Assembly: GCA_023399355.1 (NCBI GenBank)
Contig: JAEWQC010000162.1
Location: forward strand, 1-10,816
DNA: 10,816 bases
Direction: 5' to 3'
Source of the DNA: Bacillota bacterium
GTDB taxonomy: Bacteria; Bacillota; Clostridia; Acetivibrionales; DTU013
Part shown: positions 1-5,724 of the stretch, in pieces
Layout: the number at the start of each line of letters is the position of its first letter
Position numbering within the stretch: the first letter of the stretch is position 1
Made by a program: the position numbers and the translations under genes
The notes under the pieces: generated by a model
Told to the model about the DNA's origin: nothing
The model's input: the letters and a program-made list of their open reading frames with translations, nothing else
Database searches by the model: none

Positions 1-310
1 CATCCGCCATGGCAACAGGGGTATTCTTTTCCGGTCCGTATCTGTGACCACAATAGACACAATTAACATACATTCCAGATTGCAGGTCATTTACCCATTG
101 ATGTAACCGTTCGTTTTCTTGCTGTACCGTCCTAATGGCCGATAAAGCTTCATTTGCCACTTCTGCGCCCTCAATGGCCCCGGCTGCCGTCTTGTCATTG
201 TATAACATCGTCAGTATCTTCTCGGCAAGTCTAAGCCCTTTTGGCTGACGTTGTTCGGCTTCAAGTTGACGTTCGAGAGCCTCATTCATTTTTGTTGGAT
301 TAATATACAT
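1..310 (-). CDS. Phage protein with CxxCGHRYGP motif, truncated by window edge
   Basis: Partial gene: the start is in the window and the 3' end lies beyond position 1. ATG at 310 is preceded by GAGAGGG at a good distance. The visible ~103 residues begin MYINPTKMNEALERQLEAEQ, are mostly helical and charged, and reach VNCVYCGHRYGPEKNTPVAMAD near the cut. CVYCGH looks like half of a small zinc-binding module, the rest presumably being downstream. Similar short proteins with a CxxCGHRYGP stretch occur in Gram-positive phages with no established function (from memory, not searched). It is the most distal operon gene visible, 72 bp after the preceding stop, with a hairpin in the gap. The reading frame is secure; the function is unknown. 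Confidence 0.8.
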   Translation of the reverse strand, partial: MYINPTKMNEALERQLEAEQRQPKGLRLAEKILTMLYNDKTAAGAIEGAEVANEALSAIRTVQQENERLHQWVNDLQSGMYVNCVYCGHRYGPEKNTPVAMAD

Positions 311-326
311 ATGTCCCTCTCTTTTC

Positions 327-343
327 CGCAGCACACTGCTGCG
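327..343. repeat. Hairpin between two operon genes
   Basis: CGCAGCA and TGCTGCG form a perfect 7-bp stem with a 3-base loop in the 72-bp gap between two leftward genes, just upstream of the downstream gene's ribosome binding site. On the leftward transcript it is followed by A-rich sequence, so it is not a terminator there; it could be a processing or stability stem. On the plus strand a run of five T follows four bases later, so a weak plus-strand terminator is also possible. Confidence 0.5.
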
Positions 344-382
344 CATTGTTTTTGATATACGATAATTCCAGCACACACCTTG

Positions 383-913
383 TTACTTTTCCATATCTCT
401 GACATATTGTGCGCGTTCACGTTCTACATCGTTTTTATAGTTTTCGTGTGCGACGTATTCAGCGTCCTTTCGCATTTGAGCTACTTTTTCGTCATAATTC
501 ACAATCGGATCACCGAAACGGTTGAAAATATCGTCTATTGCCGCTGTAAGCATATCTATGATTCTGTCCCGGTATATACCGGACTGTGATTTTGCATTAG
601 CTCGCAAGTCCCATAGCTCCATAAGCTGTTGCATTTTATCCTCTGTTATAAGTTCCCATCCGTAAGCGTCCCTGATCGACTCTATGGAAGCGTAGTCATC
701 CAATTTAGCGAACGGGTTTTCGACGTTCGCGGCAGCTTTACTCCTGACTTTTAACTTTTTCTTACGATAAGTGGAAATCGCATCCCGTATCAAATTCTGG
801 GAAATTCGGATATCTTTTTTTAGCCCTTCAATTTCACGCCGTTCCTCTTTCGCTTCGGTGCTTTCACTTTTGGTCCAAAAGTCCAGAACTGCCTGTGTTG
901 ACGTTAAGCTCAT
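383..913 (-). CDS. Phage hypothetical protein, coiled-coil rich, 176 aa
   Basis: ATG at 913 is preceded by TAGGAGG at standard spacing. The product is highly charged and helical: residues about 15-55 are rich in E/K/R with a coiled-coil look, the middle (about 65-110) includes an aromatic patch YGWELITEDKMQQLMELWDL, and the C-terminus is an acidic/basic helix ending YVRDMEK. There is no signal peptide, membrane segment or catalytic motif. I do not recognise the family. It lies downstream of a 75-residue gene, and its ribosome binding site sits directly beside the left arm of the inverted repeat that flanks that gene. A structural or DNA-associated early protein is possible, but nothing shows it. 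Confidence 0.75.
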   Translation of the reverse strand: MSLTSTQAVLDFWTKSESTEAKEERREIEGLKKDIRISQNLIRDAISTYRKKKLKVRSKAAANVENPFAKLDDYASIESIRDAYGWELITEDKMQQLMELWDLRANAKSQSGIYRDRIIDMLTAAIDDIFNRFGDPIVNYDEKVAQMRKDAEYVAHENYKNDVERERAQYVRDMEK

Positions 914-931
914 GTTTTATACCTCCTATGT

Positions 932-1247
932 AGTATGCGCAGTTGGCCAAGGCTGCAGGTTTCTAATTTACGCTTCCGATATGTCTATGTAATACTCCTT
1001 GCCCTGTTCGATCTGATCTGCGGCGGCCTTGTTGACGGTGTATACTGTGAAATCGCCTCCGGGAGTGTACTTGAAAAATTCCTTATTTTCGGGGCTTTCA
1101 CCATAGACGGGACTCATTTTAATTGTTGCTGCCTCTTGGTCTGTTCCTGCATTATGAACCTCTTTGCAATGACATCTGAATTTGCATCTTACCATAAAAT
1201 CACCTAATCCTTTCTGTCTCTGCAGCCTTGGCCCACCTGCGCATACT
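932..1247. repeat. Inverted repeat flanking the 75-residue gene
   Basis: The left arm (932-958) and the reverse complement of the right arm (1220-1247) share AGTATGCGCAG and then GGCCAAGGCTGCAG, 25 identical positions, differing only in the centre (TT against GTG). The arms lie directly outside one gene: the left arm between its stop and the next gene's ribosome binding site, the right arm upstream of its ribosome binding site. In RNA the arms could pair and loop out the whole gene; in DNA they resemble the ends of a small insertion. No target duplication is evident. Confidence 0.8.
968..1195 (-). CDS. Small conserved phage protein, MVRCKFRC start, 75 aa
   Basis: I chose ATG at 1195, preceded by AGGTGA, because the protein then begins MVRCKFRCHCKEV and ends KEYYIDISEA. 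A recurrent small phage protein has this form (a K/RCKFRC start, a central 'SPV...ENKxFF..TP.G' stretch and an 'xGKEYYxDxxEA' end); that is recollection, not a search. An in-frame ATG at 1258 also has a fair ribosome binding site, but would add about 21 residues encoded largely by the flanking inverted repeat, which looks non-coding. The three early Cys (4, 8, 10) could bind a metal or simply be buried. No function is known to me. The gene is boxed by the 932-1247 inverted repeat. Confidence 0.8.
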   Translation of the reverse strand: MVRCKFRCHCKEVHNAGTDQEAATIKMSPVYGESPENKEFFKYTPGGDFTVYTVNKAAADQIEQGKEYYIDISEA

Positions 1248-1267
1248 TTATTATTCATATTTCCTTT

Positions 1268-1537
1268 TTATAGCCATGTTTCCACAATTACTGGATCGTC
1301 GGTTGCTGCTGGCCCGAGTCTTGTCATCATCACTGGTATGCCCATATGGATTGATTCCAGTGTAGCTGCAACCATTGCATAAGCAGTTGCTTTTTTGTAT
1401 ATGTCCCAGAGCCGTGCTACATATTTGCCAGGGAAATCGGAAGGGGAATTGTAGACTACAATAATGGGTACATGGCAAAGCTGCTTCAGTGGCAATTCGA
1501 TAAATGAATCAACAACTATACTTGTGCGATTTTTCAT
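1268..1537 (-). CDS. Phage hypothetical protein, 89 aa
   Basis: ATG at 1537 follows AGGAGGGAG and overlaps nothing; the upstream gene's TGA (1541-1543) is only 3 bases away, so the two are probably translationally coupled. The protein (MKNRTSIVVDSFIELP... to ...DDPVIVETWL) has alternating beta-like hydrophobic stretches (CHVPIIVVYN, GIPVMMTRLG) around a helix (ATAYAMVAATLESI). The composition suggests a small compact alpha/beta fold. No catalytic motif, signal peptide or membrane segment is evident. I do not recognise it. Confidence 0.7.
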   Translation of the reverse strand: MKNRTSIVVDSFIELPLKQLCHVPIIVVYNSPSDFPGKYVARLWDIYKKATAYAMVAATLESIHMGIPVMMTRLGPAATDDPVIVETWL

Positions 1538-1540
1538 GGC

Positions 1541-1936
1541 TCATTCTCCCTCCTGAATCAATTCGATAACCTTATTGTTTTTGATCAAATGAGTTTTAAG
1601 GCTTCCAAATGACCGCCAATATGGAGAATAGAACACATATCTTGATCTGTTTTCAAAATCTGCTTTCATTTTTTTTGGTAATTTCTTTAATGATGTTTTA
1701 GCTTTAGGGGATAGTATAGATTTCATATTGGGCTGGAAGAACCTTCTCCTTTCCTCGCAATCCTCTGTATACCAGCTGCCTTTAATCTCTCCATTCACAT
1801 AAACAGCAAGTACATTCTTAAACTGGTTATATCGTTCCAGAGCAATGGTGACCATATAATCATCACATTTTAACTTGACCGACCCGAATAGTGAATGAAG
1901 TTCTTCTTCAACCTTTTTCCATTCTGCAGTTGTCAA
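1541..1936 (-). CDS. Phage hypothetical protein, TTG start, 131 aa
   Basis: The longest frame could start at a TTG at 1951, but a GGAGGTG overlaps that codon. The in-frame TTG at 1936 lies 8 bases after GGAGG, so it is the better start and gives (M)TTAEWKKVEEELHSLFGSV. A mixed alpha/beta N-terminal half (VKLKCDDYMVTIALERYNQFKNVLAVYVNGEIKG has a strand-turn-strand look) is followed by a very basic segment (SPKAKTSLKKLPKKMKADFENRSR) and an aromatic stretch YVFYSPYWRSFGSLKTHL. The basic half could contact nucleic acid; that is inference. The family resembles unnamed phage proteins. It is closely packed with genes on both sides. Confidence 0.72.
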   Translation of the reverse strand: MTTAEWKKVEEELHSLFGSVKLKCDDYMVTIALERYNQFKNVLAVYVNGEIKGSWYTEDCEERRRFFQPNMKSILSPKAKTSLKKLPKKMKADFENRSRYVFYSPYWRSFGSLKTHLIKNNKVIELIQEGE

Positions 1937-1957
1937 TACGTTCACCTCCAAATTTAT

Positions 1958-2176
1958 CTAGCCTTCAGCAATGGCCTTCAAGCCTTTTTTCTTTGCCCAG
2001 GCGTCCAGGTTCTTTTGAGCTTCCGTCTTGGTTGACACCATCGGCAGCTCTCTTGATTTTAGCCTGTGCAATCCTCCGGCATCGCTTCTCCTGAAAACGC
2101 CATATTCCTTTCCGAGACCTTTTTCAACAAAAATCACAGTACCGTCTTTCCCCAAGTATTTCGTTCCGTTATTCAT
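1958..2176 (-). CDS. Small phage hypothetical protein, 72 aa
   Basis: ATG at 2176 is chosen because AAGGTGAGG precedes it directly and because the upstream Cys-rich gene ends 16 bases before it. A longer frame from 2263 has no ribosome binding site and overlaps that gene. The protein starts MNNGTKYLGKDGTVIFVEKG. It looks like a beta hairpin (TVIFVEKGLGKEYGVFRRS) followed by a helix (KTEAQKNLDAWAKKKGLKAIAEG), basic overall. No known function. A small DNA-associated or inhibitor-type protein is possible but unsupported. Confidence 0.7.
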   Translation of the reverse strand: MNNGTKYLGKDGTVIFVEKGLGKEYGVFRRSDAGGLHRLKSRELPMVSTKTEAQKNLDAWAKKKGLKAIAEG

Positions 2177-2192
2177 GACCTCACCTTGCCTT

Positions 2193-2357
2193 TCATTTTT
2201 CAGAAATAGGGAAGGAGAGACCTTTTGAAGATTCTCTCCTTTGAAAACATGAGCAGTCATCACAATTTGTCTGCCCGGCGTTCACATAGCAGCTGTCACG
2301 GCACCACCAGATACACATGAGCCGCTGCCAGCATTGATCCATGTCACACAGTTTCAT
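2193..2357 (-). CDS. Cys-rich mini-protein, putative zinc binder, 54 aa
   Basis: ATG at 2357 lies inside the last codons of the kinase-like gene (14-base overlap), after AAAAGGAA at normal spacing, and the stop is 16 bases before the next gene. It therefore fills what would otherwise be a gap in a tightly packed operon. The 54 residues hold eight cysteines (4, 9, 15, 19, 23, 32, 35, 37) and three Trp, with a run NCDDCSC near the middle; two zinc sites are plausible. The longer frame extending to 2537 lies across the kinase-like gene and is not credible. The function is unknown; metal binding is inferred from spacing alone. Confidence 0.6.
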   Translation of the reverse strand: MKLCDMDQCWQRLMCIWWCRDSCYVNAGQTNCDDCSCFQRRESSKGLSFPISEK

Positions 2358-2943
2358 TGTCTTGTTCCTTTTCCCGCAATAACGATAACAGCCTTGACAC
2401 GGTCCGTATAACCTCATCAATGTTTCCATTTGCATCAACGATCCAGTGGCATCGAACGATCCGGAAAGCATCTTGGTCATGACCGATCCTCTGGCCAACA
2501 TCCTGGACGCTCCGTCCTTGTTCTGACATTCTGTCAATCCGGTTTGCTTTATCGGCCTTCAGGTAAAGCAATATCACGTCGGCATCCTGTACCTTATCAA
2601 GCAGCATATCGACTCCGACAGGATCAACTACGTAAATGCTCATTCCCAAATTCTGATATTGTCCGCGAGTCGCCCAATAATGATGACCATCATAAAAGGT
2701 ATAGGCGATCATATCCGATGTGTCGATGTACTGAAAGTGTTCCGGAGTGAACTGTGGATCAAACATTTTTCCCTGGACCATTGGAACCTTGTCAACGAAA
2801 ATATGACCACCTTCCTTCAGAGTCCGTGGGCTTCTGGTTGTATAGGATTTTATTACATTGAATCCTTGAGCCTCGAGCCTTTGTGCAATCGCCGTCTTTC
2901 CAGCTCCGCTTTCGCCAATCAGGCAGATGATTTTATCCTTCAT
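2344..2943 (-). CDS. Guanylate-kinase-like P-loop protein, 199 aa
   Basis: ATG at 2943 follows AGGGGG; a TTG three codons earlier sits directly on that ribosome binding site and is unlikely. A Walker A motif GESGAGKT spans residues 10-17. YTTRSPR at 34-40 matches the TTRxPR region of guanylate kinases that contacts the nucleotide monophosphate, and AYTFYDGHHYWATRG (80-94) corresponds to the GMP-binding/Tyr stretch. VVDPVGVDML (105-114) and DVILLYLKA (122-130) complete a Rossmann-like core. The length matches guanylate kinases (about 190-210). A likely role is phosphorylation of GMP/dGMP or a modified nucleotide during phage replication, but the lid region is divergent, so substrate and activity are not certain. 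Its start overlaps the preceding gene by 11 bases and its end overlaps the Cys-rich gene. Confidence 0.75.
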   Translation of the reverse strand: MKDKIICLIGESGAGKTAIAQRLEAQGFNVIKSYTTRSPRTLKEGGHIFVDKVPMVQGKMFDPQFTPEHFQYIDTSDMIAYTFYDGHHYWATRGQYQNLGMSIYVVDPVGVDMLLDKVQDADVILLYLKADKANRIDRMSEQGRSVQDVGQRIGHDQDAFRIVRCHWIVDANGNIDEVIRTVSRLLSLLREKEQDNETV

Positions 2944-3247
2944 TTGTAGCAATCCCCCTTTTTTTAAAGCAGTTCAGTGCGCTTTTGTGATATCTTGCTG
3001 GTAAATTTAATACGGTAATGAGGCTTTGCCCCGCAAATATGAATACCTTGTCACGATAGACCCGAATGTTATTTGCCGTCTTGTTGTAGAAATATACTCC
3101 AGTGATGTACTTGTTTAATGATCCTGTCGTCTCGCCGTGGGTTAACCCTTTTTCAAACGCTTCTTCCGCAAGCTTGTTCACCGTTTTCTTTGGGACTCCG
3201 CACCGCCTCCTGACTCTTTTGTTGCCATGAACCGAAACATGGATCAC
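2933..3247 (-). CDS. Conserved phage hypothetical protein, GTG start, 104 aa
   Basis: GTG at 3247 lies 7 bases after AAGGGGG; an ATG just upstream is out of frame and followed at once by a stop. The N-terminus (MIHVSVHGNKRVRRRCGVPKK) is strongly basic, a helix follows (KLAEEAFEKGLTHGETTGSL), and the C-terminal half has strand-like stretches YITGVYFYNKTANNIRVYRD and KVFIFAGQSLITVLNLP. This arrangement (basic start, 'NKTaNNIRVY..KVfIF...LITV.pLP' end) is one I associate with small Gram-positive phage proteins of unknown function. A small alpha/beta fold resembling single-domain RNases or toxins is conceivable but no catalytic residues can be assigned. It overlaps the kinase-like gene by 11 bases. 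Confidence 0.75.
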   Translation of the reverse strand: MIHVSVHGNKRVRRRCGVPKKTVNKLAEEAFEKGLTHGETTGSLNKYITGVYFYNKTANNIRVYRDKVFIFAGQSLITVLNLPARYHKSALNCFKKRGIATNEG

Positions 3248-3282
3248 ATAAAATCCCCCTTACTCATATAGCTGAGTTAGTC

Positions 3283-3768
3283 TTATAGATAGCTGACTTT
3301 GGAAGATGCACTTTCTACTGCTCCTTTCAAGCCCTCGATTACTCTCCAGGCTTGTTCTGCTGAGAGAAAGCGCATATCATCAATGCCAGCATACCTTTTC
3401 AGAAAGCCCCTTAACCGATCATTTAATGAAGCTGCGTATTGAACTGTGTCATAACTCTGCAGTTCATACATGAGTCTCCATATCTTGCTTTTTTGCTTTG
3501 CTGAAGCCATGCCTGGCACGTCCTTTTTTGGTGTCTGTTTTTTATGTCTTTCGAAGCCACGCATGCTTGATTTCAAACGTGTTATAACACTGTTAGCCTG
3601 CATGCTGCTCAGATCACTGATATGGGATTTACCGGTCATGGATTCGATCATTTCATGCAAAGAATCTCTGGATACCATCCGGTCGACAATCCCAAGTTCG
3701 TTCCCAAGTGTGTAGATAACTTTGATCTGGTCCTTAGTAATTTTCTTGACCGCTTGGGAAGCGTTCAC
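3283..3768 (-). CDS. gemA: GemA-like (Mu gp16 family) regulatory protein
   Basis: Two similar segments are typical of the Mu GemA/gp16 family (DUF1018): KKITKDQIKVIYTLGNELGI (residues 8-27) and SAKQKSKIWRLMYELQSY (89-106), the latter followed by RLRGFLKRYAGIDDMRFLSAEQAWRVIEGLKG (118-149), the family's C-terminal signature. In Mu, GemA is an early protein reported to affect host gene expression and DNA topology; the exact mechanism is not settled. I chose GTG at 3768, 8 bases after AGGGG. A longer frame from ATG 3807 would start inside a 9-bp hairpin. With the GTG start the protein is 161 residues, near the family size. Its place after the Gam-like gene matches Mu-type early operons. Confidence 0.8.
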   Translation of the reverse strand: MNASQAVKKITKDQIKVIYTLGNELGIVDRMVSRDSLHEMIESMTGKSHISDLSSMQANSVITRLKSSMRGFERHKKQTPKKDVPGMASAKQKSKIWRLMYELQSYDTVQYAASLNDRLRGFLKRYAGIDDMRFLSAEQAWRVIEGLKGAVESASSKVSYL

Positions 3769-3793
3769 CGAAAACACCCCTTTCATACGCCAA

Positions 3794-3818
3794 CAGGGTG
3801 GCTTCATGGGCCACCCTG
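3794..3818. repeat. 9-bp hairpin between gam-like and gemA-like genes
   Basis: CAGGGTGGC and GCCACCCTG pair perfectly around a 7-base loop. On the leftward transcript the stem lies 15 bases after the Gam-like stop and about 26 bases before the GemA GTG start. No U-run follows, so it is not a standard terminator. It may protect or separate the upstream message, or control GemA translation. It also argues against translating GemA from ATG 3807, which sits in the loop. Confidence 0.7.
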
Positions 3819-3832
3819 CAGGTCAGATTCTT

Positions 3833-4327
3833 TTACGATAGCTTTGCCAATTTCTCCCGATCGATCTCATACCAGAATACATCATCCACTTTTCTGCTGG
3901 CACCAACAGCGGCGATGACTTCATCCGGATACTTGTCCAGTGCTTCCTTGTCCACTTCAACCTTTGTCCGGATGCAATCGTTCATTTTTCTGGCCCTGAG
4001 ATTGTTCAGCACCGCCTCGATGCTTTTGAGAGTGATTTTGGAACTGATCCGGAAACCAATCTTTCCGAAGTCCAGAATTTTCGTCTTGCCTTTAATATCA
4101 ACTTTGTTTTCTTCGGAGAATTCCTTGATCTCCAGTTCCATCTGTTTGATCTTGTCCTGATGTACCCGGCTTTTCAATGCTGCATCCAGCTTCAGATCGG
4201 AGATTTTCATATTCATATCCGCCTCGATCCGCTCGATCGCGATCTGGCATTCACCGATCATCTTCAAATTGATGCCGACATCCTCCCAGTTTTTGAGCTT
4301 AACACTTTCCATTCTTACTCTTGCCAT
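3833..4327 (-). CDS. gam: Gam-like host-nuclease inhibitor / DNA-end-binding protein
   Basis: Mu Gam family proteins bind double-stranded DNA ends as Ku-like dimers and shield them from host exonucleases. The start ATG 4327 lies 7 bases after GGAGG; an upstream in-frame ATG at 4402 lacks such a site and overlaps the neighbour. The 164-residue product has the family layout: a long N-terminal helical/coiled-coil part (residues 15-72, including IAIERIEADMNMKISDLK and KIKQMELEIKEFSEENK), then a strand-rich block with the family-like DFGKIGFRISSKITLK (86-101), then a helix and CIRTKVEVDKEALDKYPDE (118-136). The length is close to Mu Gam. It sits third behind transposase and ATPase genes, as expected for an early phage gene. 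Confidence 0.82.
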   Translation of the reverse strand: MARVRMESVKLKNWEDVGINLKMIGECQIAIERIEADMNMKISDLKLDAALKSRVHQDKIKQMELEIKEFSEENKVDIKGKTKILDFGKIGFRISSKITLKSIEAVLNNLRARKMNDCIRTKVEVDKEALDKYPDEVIAAVGASRKVDDVFWYEIDREKLAKLS

Positions 4328-4343
4328 CTCTTCAACCTCCGAT

Positions 4344-4691
4344 CTACTGGCATGCAGCCAATGGTTCATTTGTTTCCCGGAACATTGATACTGCATGTCC
4401 ATCCCTGCAGTAAATCAGCATTCCTCTGTTCCTGTACAAGAACTCGGCGTACTCCACTGTTACTTCATCCAGTGGATGACCAATATTGTTCCTTTTAAAT
4501 TCCTCTACTGAATGTTCCAGTGAATTTACTGCAGCCTGGAGACCGTTTTCAAGATCAGCCACCTTTTCACGTCCAGCTTCGGATATCATACTTATTGCTG
4601 CTTCACGATCCATAAGTCCGAGTCCCAAACTGTTTACGGCAACACATACCGTATCATTGAAAGTAAGTCTGTTTTTTAAAACACTTGTCAT
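4344..4691 (-). CDS. Phage hypothetical protein, 115 aa
   Basis: AAGGAGG precedes ATG 4691 by 6 bases; an in-frame ATG at 4697 abuts that ribosome binding site and is unlikely to be used. The protein starts MTSVLKNRLTFNDTVCVAVN. A hydrophobic/amphipathic N-terminus leads into a long helical stretch (about 25-68, AISMISEAGREKVADLENGLQAAVNSLEHSVEEFKRN). The C-terminus (VTVEYAEFLYRNRGMLIYCRDGHAVSMFRE) is strand-like. I do not recognise a family. It lies between the ATPase and Gam-like genes, 11 bases after the ATPase stop, and its own stop is followed at once by the ribosome binding site of the Gam-like gene. Confidence 0.7.
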   Translation of the reverse strand: MTSVLKNRLTFNDTVCVAVNSLGLGLMDREAAISMISEAGREKVADLENGLQAAVNSLEHSVEEFKRNNIGHPLDEVTVEYAEFLYRNRGMLIYCRDGHAVSMFRETNEPLAACQ

Positions 4692-4702
4692 ATGCATCCT
4701 CC

Positions 4703-5722
4703 TTACGCATTGAAGCTCAGAACGATCTGCCCGAGCTCTCTTACCAATTCTGATGTGATAACCTTTCCTTTGGTAACCTCCATGAGCCTCTTGAGTGCCA
4801 TCATCAACTGTCTGGTTCCCCTGGTGACCCCGATTGTGATCAGATCCGATTTCGCGTGTACTGTGCAGTTGATTCCGTTCAGGAACTTCTCAACTTCAAG
4901 TTCTCCGAGTCCCTGCAGCCGCTGGAAATATCCGACTCTGTCCCTGAGTCTTGCATAGTCCGGTTTCTCTTCAGCGTAAATCACGATGTCCTGGGCAAGC
5001 TTCTCATTGCCGCAAAGCAGTATTCCAAGCTTTCCGTCCCTTTCGGAAACCTCGTCATAAATACCTCTTATAGTCTCCAGGGAGTCCAGGTTTAGGAAGT
5101 CAGCTTCATCGAAAATTAGGAGAGAGTTACCAGCCCTTTTCAGTAAGGCCTTGATGATTCGCATTTCAATATCTCCAGATGATCCATAGTTTTCAATGCC
5201 GATGGCATCACAGATCCTTCTGAGAATGGTTTTCGTTCTGCTCCGCTTGCTGCAGGTGACGATGTATACCTGGGAATTTGCCTTTTGATATTCCTTGGTG
5301 ATCTTGGTCTTTCCGGTTCCAGGAGCTCCGACCAACAAGCATAATTCGCTCTGTGTCTGCGCCCTCTGGCATACACCCATGACCCTGGCCTGATCCCTTG
5401 TCGGTATGATTCCGATATCTGATACATCCTGTTTGAATTCAGAAGTGACCGATATCATTTCCTCTACTGGCCATCTCCCGATTTTGATGAAGTATTCCTT
5501 GAGAGCCCGCTCGACTCTGTCAATCCCGCTGATAAGCTTTCCATTTGCGTAAAGGCTTATGGTGGAACGGCTTATCCCGATATCGTCACCAACCTTCTTG
5601 CAGGTTCCTCCGTCGTTCAACAGGATACAAAGCGTTTTTTTCTCGTTGGACCATGAATCATCTATGATGTACTTCCCAGGGAAACTCACTGAATTGTCGA
5701 TAGCTGATATAGCTGTCTGCAT
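4703..5722 (-). CDS. MuB-type AAA+ ATPase, transposition target selector
   Basis: MuB-type ATPases form ATP-dependent filaments on DNA, choose the target and stimulate the transposase. Here the N-terminal part (about residues 33-65, GGTCKKVGDDIGISRSTISLYANGK) is a helix-turn-helix as in MuB. Then come Walker A GAPGTGKT (132-139), Walker B LLIFDEAD (201-208), a sensor-1-like stretch GILLCGNE (233-240) and basic residues suitable as an arginine finger (RLRDRVGYFQR, 258-268). The C-terminal helical domain includes GVTRGTRQLMMALKRL. At 339 residues it is a little longer than Mu B (312). ATG 5722 lies 8 bases after GGAGG, which itself overlaps the transposase stop, so the two genes are probably translationally coupled. 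Confidence 0.9.
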   Translation of the reverse strand: MQTAISAIDNSVSFPGKYIIDDSWSNEKKTLCILLNDGGTCKKVGDDIGISRSTISLYANGKLISGIDRVERALKEYFIKIGRWPVEEMISVTSEFKQDVSDIGIIPTRDQARVMGVCQRAQTQSELCLLVGAPGTGKTKITKEYQKANSQVYIVTCSKRSRTKTILRRICDAIGIENYGSSGDIEMRIIKALLKRAGNSLLIFDEADFLNLDSLETIRGIYDEVSERDGKLGILLCGNEKLAQDIVIYAEEKPDYARLRDRVGYFQRLQGLGELEVEKFLNGINCTVHAKSDLITIGVTRGTRQLMMALKRLMEVTKGKVITSELVRELGQIVLSFNA

Positions 5723-5724
5723 GC

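Noticed and set aside
968..1258. Longer version of the MVRCKFRC protein starting at 1258
   Set aside because: The extra N-terminus is encoded by the inverted-repeat arm and does not fit the form of this protein as I recall it, although its ribosome binding site is fair.
2193..2537. 114-residue frame across the kinase-like gene
   Set aside because: Most of it is in the shadow of the kinase-like gene; only the last 54 codons, with their own start signal, are kept.
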